64,000 nt of DNA from Paenarthrobacter sp. GOM3. Its GTDB lineage: Bacteria > Actinomycetota > Actinomycetes > Actinomycetales > Micrococcaceae. Shown here piece by piece: positions 42,146 to 49,510 of the stretch. Both the position numbers and the translations under genes were made by a program. Every line of letters begins with the position of its first letter. Position 1 is the stretch's first letter. The notes below the pieces were generated by a model. It did not search any database. It saw only the letters and a list, made by a program, of their open reading frames with translations, and had not been told where the DNA came from. The stretch covers positions 1,922,001 through 1,986,000 of the forward strand of contig NZ_CP136562.1 of the NCBI RefSeq assembly GCF_018215265.2. Reading direction: 5' to 3'.

Positions 42146-43595
42146 TCCACGCGGATTTCTGAAAGTCAGGCAGCGCGAAACGCAGCCACGCCGTCCCGTT
42201 CCCGTTCGCATCATGGACTGGAAAGAAGTTTACGAAGCCCAGGAAAAGGGTGTCCTGAAGAGCCAGGCCGGCCGCTGCATGGACTGTGGCGTTCCGTTCT
42301 GCCACCAGGGCTGCCCCTTGGGCAACCTGATTCCCGAGTGGAACGACCTCGTGTGGCGTGACAAGGGTGAAGAAGCGATTGAGCGCCTTCACGCCACGAA
42401 CAACTTCCCGGAGTTCACGGGCCGCCTGTGTCCGGCGCCCTGCGAGGCGTCGTGCGTGCTGGGGATCAACCAGCCCGCCGTCACCATCAAGCAGGTTGAG
42501 GTATCGATCATCGACCAGGCCTTCGAGAACGACTGGGTCCAGCCCCTTCCGCCGACGCGCCTCACCGGCAAGACGGTGGCCGTTGTCGGTTCCGGTCCTG
42601 CTGGCTTGGCAGTCGCGCAGCAGCTGACGCGGGTGGGCCACACCGTTGCCGTTTACGAGCGCGATGACAAAATCGGTGGCCTGCTCCGCTACGGCATCCC
42701 CGACTTCAAAATGGAGAAGGAACAGGTTGACCGCCGCCTGGAGCAGATGAAGGCAGAGGGAACCCGTTTCCGTACCGGAGTGGCCGTCGGCACCGACGTC
42801 ACCTGGGAGCAGCTGCGCCGTCGTTACGACGCCGTGGTTGTTGCAACCGGCGCGACCGTCCCGCGCGATCTTCCCATCCCGGGCCGTGACCTCGAGGGCG
42901 TCCACTTCGCCATGGACTACCTGGTTCCGTCGAACCGGGCCGTCGCGGGGGAGAAGCCCGAGAACCACATCGATGCCCGTGGCAAGCACGTCGTCATCCT
43001 GGGTGGTGGCGATACGGGTGCTGACTGCATCGGTACCGCCCACCGCCACCAGGCAGCGTCGGTGACCACGCTCGCGATCGGCAAGCAGCCGCCGTCGGAA
43101 CGTGCCCTCCACCAGCCGTGGCCAACCTTCCCCACCCTTTTCGAGGTCGCCAGCGCCCACGAAGAAGGCGGCGAACGTACTTACCTTGCATCCACCGTTG
43201 AATTTGTCGGAGAAAACGGCAAGCTCACGGGAGTCAAGGTTGCTGAAACCGAGTTCGTGGACGGCAAACGCCTGCCCAAGGCCGGTACTGAGCGGGTTAT
43301 TCCTGCTGACCTTGTGTTCTTGAGCCTTGGCTTCACCGGTGCTGAGCCGGCAGGGATCACGGAACAGGTCAGCGCAGAGTTCGACGGTCGGGGCAACGTT
43401 GCCCGCGACGGCTACTACATGACGAACACTGAAGGTGTGTTCGTTGCCGGCGATGCCGGACGTGGCCAGTCACTGATTGTGTGGGCCATTGCGGAAGGCC
43501 GTGCATGCGCGGCCGCAGTGGACAAGTTCCTGATGGGAAGCACCATCCTCCCGGCACCGGTCGCCCCCACCGACCGGGCAATAGCGGTCTTATAG
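42138..43595 (+). CDS. gltD: glutamate synthase small (beta) subunit
   Basis: The 485-residue flavoprotein begins at a GTG inside gltB. The N-terminal Fe-S region has [19 protein letters not shown] and [15 protein letters not shown] binding is at [15 protein letters not shown], and NADPH binding at [38 protein letters not shown], shown in part, is the closing FAD motif. It passes electrons from NADPH to GltB. Confidence 0.97.
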
Positions 43596-43649
43596 CGCCG
43601 GCAGGAACAATCTTTTACTCAATCAGCATGAACTACTTAGGGTAGGTAT

Positions 43650-45143
43650 ATGAGACGCGCGAAAATTGTGGCAACTTTCGGCCCGGCTATCTCCAGCTTC
43701 GACAACACCCTCGCGGTGCTGGAGGCCGGCGTTGACGTTGCCCGCATGAACATGAGCCACGGCGACTACTCCGTACACGACATCACCTACGAAAACGTCC
43801 GCAAGGCTGCGGCGCAGCTGCATAAGCCCGTCGCCATCATGGCCGACCTCCAGGGACCCAAGATCCGCCTGGGTCGCTTTGTTGACGGCCCCCACGAGCT
43901 GGCCGTCGGCGACACCTTCACCATCACCACCGAAGACGTTCCCGGTACCAAGGACATCTGCTCCACGACGCTCAAGAGCCTCACCGAGGACGTCAACGTT
44001 GGCGACGCCCTGCTCATCGACGACGGCAAGGTGGCGCTGCGCGCCGTCGAGGTCGACGACGTCAAGGTCGTCACCACCGTTACCGTTGGCGGCAAGGTTT
44101 CCAACAACAAGGGCATCAACCTTCCCGGTGTTGCCGTCAACGTCCCCGCGCTGAGCGAAAAGGACGAGGACGACCTCCGTTGGGCCCTCAAGCGCGGTGC
44201 CGACCTGATCGCGCTCTCGTTCGTGCGTGATGCTTCCGACATCACCCGCGTCCACGAGATCATGGACGAAGAAGGCCGCCGCGTGCCGGTGATCGCCAAG
44301 ATCGAAAAGCCGCAGGCAGTGGAGCAGCTCCACGAAATCATCGACGCGTTCGACGCCATCATGGTTGCCCGTGGCGACCTCGGCGTCGAGCTGCCGCTCG
44401 AAGAGGTGCCGATCGTCCAGAAACGCGCCATTGAACTGGCACGCCGTTGGGCCAAGCCGGTCATCGTGGCCACCCAGGTCCTCGAATCCATGATCGACAA
44501 TCCGCGCCCGACGCGCGCCGAGGCTTCCGACTGCGCCAACGCAGTTCTCGACGGCGCCGACGCAGTGATGCTCTCCGGTGAAACCTCCGTGGGCCAATAC
44601 CCCATCGAAACCGTCAAGGTCATGGCCCGGATCATCGAGTCCACCGAAGTACATGGTCTTGAGCGCGTCCCCCCGCTGGGCACCAAGCCCAAGACCCGCG
44701 GTGGCGCCATCACCCGTGCCGCCGTCGAAATCGCGGACCAGCTGGACGCCAAGTTCATCTGTACGTTCACCCAGTCCGGTGACTCGGCACGCCGCCTTTC
44801 GCGCCTGCGCCCGGTCAAGCCGGTCTTCGCATTCACCCCGGTGGAGCACGTCTGGAACCAGCTCGCCCTCACCTGGGGCATCCAGCCGGTGTTGGTCCCG
44901 TCCGTGGGTCACACCGACGAAATGACCGCACAGGTGGACAAGAGCCTGCTGGAGATGGACCTCGTTGACGAAGGCGACCTGGTTGTCATCGCAGCCGGTT
45001 CCCCTCCAGGACAGGCCGGGTCCACCAACTCGCTGAAGGTCCACAAGGTAGGCGACCTCGCCGACACCTCCAAGACCGACGAAGGCTCCCGCAAGGAACC
45101 CGTTGGCCCGTGGCCTGAAAAGAAGTCCAAAACCAAGGCATAG
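43650..45143 (+). CDS. pyk: pyruvate kinase
   Basis: The 497-residue enzyme starts RRAKIVATFGPAI and carries the active-site signature VIAKIEKPQAVEQL near residue 215, MVARGDLGVELPLEEVP and LSGETSVGQYPIE. It converts phosphoenolpyruvate and ADP to pyruvate and ATP. It ends in a Lys-rich tail before a very strong terminator, closing the plus-strand block that starts with the his genes. Confidence 0.96.
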   Translation: MRRAKIVATFGPAISSFDNTLAVLEAGVDVARMNMSHGDYSVHDITYENVRKAAAQLHKPVAIMADLQGPKIRLGRFVDGPHELAVGDTFTITTEDVPGTKDICSTTLKSLTEDVNVGDALLIDDGKVALRAVEVDDVKVVTTVTVGGKVSNNKGINLPGVAVNVPALSEKDEDDLRWALKRGADLIALSFVRDASDITRVHEIMDEEGRRVPVIAKIEKPQAVEQLHEIIDAFDAIMVARGDLGVELPLEEVPIVQKRAIELARRWAKPVIVATQVLESMIDNPRPTRAEASDCANAVLDGADAVMLSGETSVGQYPIETVKVMARIIESTEVHGLERVPPLGTKPKTRGGAITRAAVEIADQLDAKFICTFTQSGDSARRLSRLRPVKPVFAFTPVEHVWNQLALTWGIQPVLVPSVGHTDEMTAQVDKSLLEMDLVDEGDLVVIAAGSPPGQAGSTNSLKVHKVGDLADTSKTDEGSRKEPVGPWPEKKSKTKA

Positions 45144-45155
45144 TCCTTAGTTATG

Positions 45156-45191
45156 AAAGTGGGCCCCGCCGTCTGGCGGGGCCCACTTTTT
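45156..45191 (+). terminator. rho-independent terminator of pyk
   Basis: A perfect 15-bp stem (AAAGTGGGCCCCGCC with its complement) and GTCT loop are followed by TTTT, 13 bases after the pyk stop. Confidence 0.95.
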
Positions 45192-45204
45192 GTCCAAGGC
45201 GAGT

Positions 45205-45223
45205 ACGACGGCGGCCGGTCACC
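45205..45223. repeat. left arm of a 19-bp palindrome split by the IS element
   Basis: ACGACGGCGGCCGGTCACC here is the exact reverse complement of 46893-46911, on the other side of the IS. The two arms would have formed one hairpin before insertion. Confidence 0.85.
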
Positions 45224-45258
45224 CGGCGGTTTCTAGGGGTCGTTGCAACACCTGCTGG

Positions 45259-46833
45259 TTAGGTGGTTAGAAGTAGATCACGTAAACGCTCGGCTGGAGT
45301 CTTCCAGCCGAGCGTTTTACGTGGGCGGCCGTTGAGTTCCTGGGCGACGTGTTCGAGGTCTTCGGGTCCGTAGACGGACAGGTCGGTGCCTTTGGGGAAG
45401 TATTGGCGCAGCAGTCCGTTGGTGTTTTCGTTTGAGCCGCGTTGCCAGGGGCTGGCAGGGTCGCAGAAGTAGACCTGCATGTCGGTGGCGAGGGTGAAGG
45501 ATTTGTGGGCGGCCATTTCCGAGCCCTGGTCCCAGGTCAGGGATCCGCGTAGGTGGGCCGGTAGGGTGGCCATGGTTTTTATGAGGCCGTCCCGGACGGT
45601 TCCGGCGGTGTGGTCGCCGGGGAGGTGGACGAGCATGACGTAGCGGGTGGTGCGTTCGACCAGCGTCGCGATCGCGGACTGGTTATTGGCGCCGGTAATG
45701 AGGTCGCCCTCCCAATGGCCCGGTACGGCGCGGTCTTCGATTTCGGGTGGACGCTCGGAGATCATGACCATAGGGTCCACGAACCGTGGTGTGCGTTGTT
45801 CGCCGGTCGTGTGTGGTTTGCGGCGGCTCCGTCCGGTGCGCAGCGCTGCCTGTACTTCGCGTTTGAGTCCGCCCCTGGCCTGGATGTAGAGGGCTTGATA
45901 AATGGTTTCTGGGCTCACGCGCATCTCCGGGTTGTTGGGGAACTCTTCGATCAGCGTGTTGCTGATCTGTTCCGGAGACCAGCGTATGAGCAGCTTGTCC
46001 TTGACATAGTCCCGCAACTCCGATTCATCGACCAGTTTGGCGGTCTTGGGACGTGCCCGCCGGAGCAAGGCTCGCCGGTGTGCCCCGTGGGGCAGATAGC
46101 CCATGTGGGGATCAGTATTTCGAGCCAACTCGCGGCTGACTGTTGAGGGCGATCGGCCCAGGATATGGGCTATCGCCCTGAGCGAGGATCCCGCCGCTTG
46201 CAGATCCCGGATCAGTTCCCGTTCCTGAACATTGAGGTATCGCGGGTCGATGGGCTTCTCTAAGGCCGCGACCGGCACCAGCGCCGTTTCGGTTATGCCG
46301 GTCGAAGAGGTCATGGTGGTCACACCACGTTTGTAGTCGACTACGCGCCCATCAGGATAAATGCGTCGCCCGCCGGACTTCCGGATCCCGCGCTCCCACT
46401 CCCGGGCGGTCTTGGGATTGACGCCCACGGCGGAGATGGCTTCGCTTCGGCTCATCCCGATCCCACGCAACTGGAGGAATTTCTCCCGCCGGCCCGATCC
46501 TGGGGCCTTGCTGGAAATTCCCGCTTCTCCAGCCCAACGGTGGCAGGTATTGACGTTCAAACCAAGTTCGGCGGCGGCCAGAGTCACACTCTCCACGCGC
46601 CGAAGGACCAAGAGGAACTCTTCCTTCTGTCTTGGCGTGTATCGCATCCGGAGGGCCTGCTCGTTCCGGATGCCGGCCTTCCGGCACCACTGGTAACAAG
46701 TCATCCTATTCAGCCCGAGCTCCAAAGCTGCGGCGGTGACACTGCCCAGGCGATCAAGGGCTTGGAAGAACTGAACCTTTTGCTCAGGCGTGTACTTCCG
46801 CCGGCTTACCGATTCGTTCGTTAAAGACGACAC
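45259..46833 (-). CDS. IS30-family transposase
   Basis: From a GTG at 46833 the protein has 524 residues; a TTG at 46869 inside the terminal repeat is a weaker alternative. The N-terminal half has two tandem helix-turn-helix modules with similar sequence (RKYTPEQKVQFFQALDRLGS and RMRYTPRQKEEFLLVLRRVES). The IS30 HTH follows (LNVQERELIRDLQAAGSSLR). The DDE domain has GHWEGDLITG, LTWDQGSEMAAH and SPWQRGSNENTNGLLRQYFP, giving Asp, Asp and Glu. The reading frame is intact, so the element may be active. The doubled N-terminal HTH is longer than in classical IS30. Confidence 0.92.
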   Translation of the reverse strand: MSSLTNESVSRRKYTPEQKVQFFQALDRLGSVTAAALELGLNRMTCYQWCRKAGIRNEQALRMRYTPRQKEEFLLVLRRVESVTLAAAELGLNVNTCHRWAGEAGISSKAPGSGRREKFLQLRGIGMSRSEAISAVGVNPKTAREWERGIRKSGGRRIYPDGRVVDYKRGVTTMTSSTGITETALVPVAALEKPIDPRYLNVQERELIRDLQAAGSSLRAIAHILGRSPSTVSRELARNTDPHMGYLPHGAHRRALLRRARPKTAKLVDESELRDYVKDKLLIRWSPEQISNTLIEEFPNNPEMRVSPETIYQALYIQARGGLKREVQAALRTGRSRRKPHTTGEQRTPRFVDPMVMISERPPEIEDRAVPGHWEGDLITGANNQSAIATLVERTTRYVMLVHLPGDHTAGTVRDGLIKTMATLPAHLRGSLTWDQGSEMAAHKSFTLATDMQVYFCDPASPWQRGSNENTNGLLRQYFPKGTDLSVYGPEDLEHVAQELNGRPRKTLGWKTPAERLRDLLLTT

Positions 46834-46874
46834 GGTCGTTGCAACTCCCAAAAATTCCTGGTGTTGCAACGACC
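46834..46874. repeat. nested inverted repeat at the transposase start
   Basis: GGTCGTTGCAAC (46834-46845) and GTTGCAACGACC (46863-46874) are perfect 12-bp arms around an A/T-rich loop. The outer arm is part of the right terminal repeat and the inner arm touches the GTG start, so the hairpin spans the ribosome-binding region. Confidence 0.85.
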
Positions 46875-46892
46875 GCTAGAACCCGCCCGTGA

Positions 46893-46911
46893 GGTGACCG
46901 GCCGCCGTCGT
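46893..46911. repeat. right arm of the split palindrome
   Basis: GGTGACCGGCCGCCGTCGT is the reverse complement of 45205-45223. It lies 13 bases after the pdtaR stop (minus strand), where a terminator arm would be expected. Confidence 0.8.
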
Positions 46912-46924
46912 GCGTTGCTTGGTG

Positions 46925-47530
46925 TTAGTTGACCTGGTTGATGATGGTTTCGGCAACCTCACGCATGCTGAGGCGACGGTCCATGGAGGTCTTCTGGATC
47001 CAACGGAACGCTTCCGGCTCCGTCAGGCCCATTTTGGTGGTCAGGAGGCTCTTGGCGCGCTCTACAAGCTTGCGCGTGGCGAACTGCTCCTGGAGGTCGG
47101 ACACCTCGTTCTCAAGCGCCTTGATTTCCTCATGGCGGCTCAAGGCAATCTCGATGGCGGGGATAAGGTCCGCGGGGGAGAACGGCTTCACGACGTACGC
47201 CATGGCACCGGCGTCGCGTGCACGCTCCACCAGTTCCTTCTGGCTGAAAGCCGTCAGCAACACCACAGGGGCGATGCGTGCCTTGACGATCTTCTCGGCA
47301 GCCGAGATGCCGTCCATCACGGGCATCTTGACGTCCATGAGGACCAAGTCAGGCTTGAGCTCCTCAGCCAACTGCACGGCCTTCTCGCCGTTGTCTGCCT
47401 CGCCGACGACGTCGTACCCTTCGCCCTTCAGGATCTCGATAATGTCCAAGCGGATGAGGGTCTCATCCTCGGCTACGACAACGCGGCGGGCCGGCTGGCT
47501 TGTGGACGTGGACTCCGTCTGTTCGGTCAC
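46925..47530 (-). CDS. pdtaR: ANTAR-domain response regulator (PdtaR-like)
   Basis: The 201-residue protein has a receiver domain with VVVAEDETLIRLDIIEIL, the phospho-acceptor Asp in DLVLMDVKMPVMDG near residue 65 and the conserved Lys in YVVKPFSPADL. The C-terminal ANTAR domain (about residues 135-195) has RAKSLLTTKMGLTEPEAFRW and ends DRRLSMREVAETII. ANTAR proteins bind paired RNA hairpins and antiterminate transcription. In mycobacteria PdtaR pairs with the kinase PdtaS, which is not in this window. The IS element lies just downstream. Confidence 0.92.
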   Translation of the reverse strand: MTEQTESTSTSQPARRVVVAEDETLIRLDIIEILKGEGYDVVGEADNGEKAVQLAEELKPDLVLMDVKMPVMDGISAAEKIVKARIAPVVLLTAFSQKELVERARDAGAMAYVVKPFSPADLIPAIEIALSRHEEIKALENEVSDLQEQFATRKLVERAKSLLTTKMGLTEPEAFRWIQKTSMDRRLSMREVAETIINQVN

Positions 47531-47621
47531 GGGATCTCCTTGAAAAGGTTCGGCGGGTTCATGTCCATCTTAGTGTGGACTCATTGATGGCTGGTTTTTG
47601 TTGCGTCAGCGCGCCCGGTTC

Positions 47622-47649
47622 TTTGAATCAGCCTATCTGCATGTAGAGT
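47622..47649 (+). promoter_or_regulatory. candidate promoter of tRNA-Leu
   Basis: TTTGAA and TAGAGT are separated by 16 bases, about 80 bases before the tRNA-Leu gene. The same TAGAGT -10 hexamer is seen before the minus-strand tRNA cluster. Confidence 0.38.
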
Positions 47650-47728
47650 AGTTTCGCGTGCTGGGAAAGGATCGCGTTGCTCACAGAAGTGAGAGCATTC
47701 AGCGAGAATTAACTTCCCGGTAATCCGC

Positions 47729-47810
47729 GCCCGAGTGGCGGAATTGGCAGACGCGCTGCACTCAAAATGCAGTATCGAAAGGTGTGTGGGTTCGAGTCCC
47801 ACCTCGGGCA
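47729..47810 (+). tRNA. tRNA-Leu(CAA)
   Basis: The 82-base gene starts GCCCGAGTGGCGGAATTGG and closes with CTCGGGC and discriminator A. The anticodon loop CTCAAAA gives CAA for leucine UUG. The variable arm is extended, as in class II tRNAs. CCA is not encoded. Confidence 0.96.
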
Positions 47811-47814
47811 CGGC

Positions 47815-47840
47815 AAACCCCCTCGTCAGAGGGGGTTTTT
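47815..47840 (+). terminator. terminator of tRNA-Leu
   Basis: AAACCCCCTC and GAGGGGGTTT pair around GTCA and are followed by further T residues, directly after the tRNA. Confidence 0.92.
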
Positions 47841-48692
47841 GCTTTAACGTGTGTACATTCTGGGTGGTCAGGTTCCTCTGACACTGGCCGCGGGGTATGC
47901 CTGGCGCCGCGGGTCGCCTGTTTGGTTGTGGGGGAGCGGGTTTAGGGTCGTGGCTGGTCGGCCCTCCGCTTGCTCTGAACTGGGGTTATGCGTTCCTCTC
48001 CTGGTTCTTCAGGTAGGTCGTGGTTGGCCTACACCTCTTCATGGGTAGGGGGCACGAGGACAACATGACTTCGAGATCCTTCGTCTAAGGTGTTTGGTTT
48101 CGGCTCGTTCTTTGGGCGAGGAAGCCGGCCATGCCGATGCTTTGTCAGGCCAAAGAAGGTGTGTACATTGTCCACACTTAAATCTTCTTTATTGCGACTG
48201 ATTGCAGCCATGCGGTCTTCCCTCCTTGGGCCCATATCTACTCATGCATGTGAGTGCGCATAGCGACATGACGCCGATCAGGAAGCGCTCTACATATGCA
48301 GGGTCATTCCGAGGTGGGAGTTCAGTGGCGGTCGGCCGAGTGCTTTCAAGTTGGTCTTGGCCGTGTCATCGACGCGCACCTTGAAATCAAGTGGGGGCGG
48401 GCCGTCCGCAGATGACCGCTCCCCAGCGGAGCCTGCGGAACATTGCAGCTCACGCGATCGTCGGCTGAGCACGGCTACGCGGACCAGTCTGCCGATAAGC
48501 GCCCTTCTGTCGCGTCACGAGTACCTTGTAACGGTCACGGCCTCGTTAGTGGGCTATCTTTGCCTTTGTTACTGACACGACCCGCCGAGGGCACCACCAA
48601 GAAGGCCTCGGCGTTTTTAGTCTGTGGCATCGAGAACGCACGCGGCATCCACGTCAGCTTGGCTCGGCGTCTCCGAGGCCGGCCCCCTAAAC
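47841..48692. other. 850-base stretch without a convincing gene
   Basis: No reading frame here shows recognisable domains or a good ribosome-binding site with coding-like composition. The sequence looks less GC-biased than neighbouring genes. An 11-base string GTGTGTACATT occurs twice (near 47850 and 48160). The only strong signal is a terminator at 48583-48617. It may be decayed coding sequence next to the tRNA, or hold a small RNA. Confidence 0.6.
48583..48617 (+). terminator. orphan rho-independent terminator
   Basis: CGCCGAGG and CCTCGGCG form an 8-bp stem with a 14-base loop followed by TTTTT. No annotated plus-strand gene ends before it, so it may end an unannotated RNA. Confidence 0.7.
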
Positions 48693-49052
48693 CTACGACG
48701 ACCTCTCTGAACTTACGTTCTCTGGCAGTGCGCGTCTTGCAGGTACGAGTTTCAAGCCGATGACAGAGCCAACGATTCCTGCGAGGAAGAGAATGCGAAG
48801 AACCGTCGGCGTCTCGTTACCCACGATCATTGCCCATGTGACCGTGAGTGCGGCACCGGTGCCCGTCCAGACTGCGTAGGCTGTGCTCATTGGTATTTTT
48901 TTGGCTGCATAGCCTAGTCCGAGCATGCTGAAAAGCAGCCCCAGTATGAAAACAGTTGTTGGTAGTGGTGCCGTGAAACCCTCGCTTTGTCCCAGGGCTG
49001 TTGCCCAGACGGCTTCGAGGACAGCGCTGGCAAGAAGAACGATCCAGTGCAT
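48693..49052 (-). CDS. SMR-family transporter subunit (second of a pair)
   Basis: The 119-residue protein has four transmembrane helices. The start MHWIVLLASAVLEAVWATALG carries the essential membrane Glu near residue 13, and KKIPMSTAYAVWTGTGAA is the family signature before helix 3. It ends with a charged tail. The ATG overlaps the stop of the partner gene by one base (TGATG), so the two form a paired SMR transporter like YkkCD/EbrAB. The closeness to SugE/Gdx suggests guanidinium-type or quaternary cation export by proton exchange. The exact substrate is inferred. Confidence 0.88.
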   Translation of the reverse strand: MHWIVLLASAVLEAVWATALGQSEGFTAPLPTTVFILGLLFSMLGLGYAAKKIPMSTAYAVWTGTGAALTVTWAMIVGNETPTVLRILFLAGIVGSVIGLKLVPARRALPENVSSERSS

Positions 49053-49366
49053 CAGCTGACCACCTTCAGTCCAATGACGCATCCAATCAAAGCTGTCAGG
49101 AGCGCGGTGCGTGCTATGGAGAGGCGCTCCTGCTTGCGGAGGACGGCGAGTACAGTGGTGAGGACCGCCCCGATGCCCACCCAGACGGCGTAGGAAGTGC
49201 CCGTGGGAAGCTCGGTCATTGCATAGGCCAGACCGGCCATGCTGATGGCCATGGATGCGACGAAGATGAAGGTGGGGATCTTCCGCTTGAAGCCGTTGGA
49301 TGCTCCAAGGGCTGTCGCCCAGACCGCTTCGAGCACCCCGGAGAGGATGAGTACAAGCCACGCCAT
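49052..49366 (-). CDS. SMR-family transporter subunit (Gdx/SugE-like, first of a pair)
   Basis: The 104-residue protein begins MAWLVLILSGVLEAVWATAL with the membrane Glu at about residue 13. It continues with AMTELPTGTSYAVWVGIGAV, very close in pattern to SugE/Gdx guanidinium exporters. Four helices fill the chain. It is coupled to the next SMR gene by one base, which points to a heterodimer with opposed subunits. No guanidine riboswitch motif is visible upstream; instead there are direct repeats that look like a protein-binding site. Confidence 0.9.
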   Translation of the reverse strand: MAWLVLILSGVLEAVWATALGASNGFKRKIPTFIFVASMAISMAGLAYAMTELPTGTSYAVWVGIGAVLTTVLAVLRKQERLSIARTALLTALIGCVIGLKVVS

Positions 49367-49435
49367 TGCTTTTCCTTGCTGTGGTGAACTTTGGATGGCA
49401 CGAAGCTAATTGCGCTGCGCGCCGTGGACTCTATT

Positions 49436-49464
49436 ATGCACTATTAGGGCAGTGAAATGCACTA
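49436..49464. promoter_or_regulatory. direct repeats in the SMR promoter
   Basis: ATGCACTA occurs at 49436-49443 and 49457-49464, 21 bases apart, about two helical turns. They lie between the MocR stop and the SMR start. Direct repeats of this spacing are typical MocR/GabR-type operators. TGCACT is also the half-site of the palindrome at 57128-57142. Confidence 0.45.
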
Positions 49465-49510
49465 GCAGGGTTGTCTTTCCGTTTGAATCCTCCGGCGCTG
49501 CTTTAGGCTG

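Larger units (their letters stand above)
45225..46887 (-). mobile_element. IS30-family insertion sequence
   Basis: The element carries one transposase gene and ends in 28-base imperfect inverted repeats, 45225-45252 and 46860-46887, with 26 of 28 identical and an inner perfect 15-mer GGTCGTTGCAACACC. The exact outer border and target duplication are not certain, because the sequence outside is also palindromic. It lies between pyk and pdtaR and interrupts no gene. Confidence 0.88.

Noticed and set aside
43623..45044. 473-codon open frame on the minus strand
   Set aside because: Antisense shadow of pyk.
48029..48235. 68-codon minus-strand frame
   Set aside because: Low-complexity, charged, no good start and no family seen; could be a remnant but cannot be supported.
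48443..48763. 106-codon plus-strand frame in the gene-poor stretch
   Set aside because: It runs through the orphan terminator and into the SMR gene in antisense, and has no domain or ribosome-binding site.
49366..49510. guanidine (ykkC) riboswitch before the SMR pair
   Set aside because: Looked for because Gdx-type exporters often have one, but no conserved ykkC core is visible.
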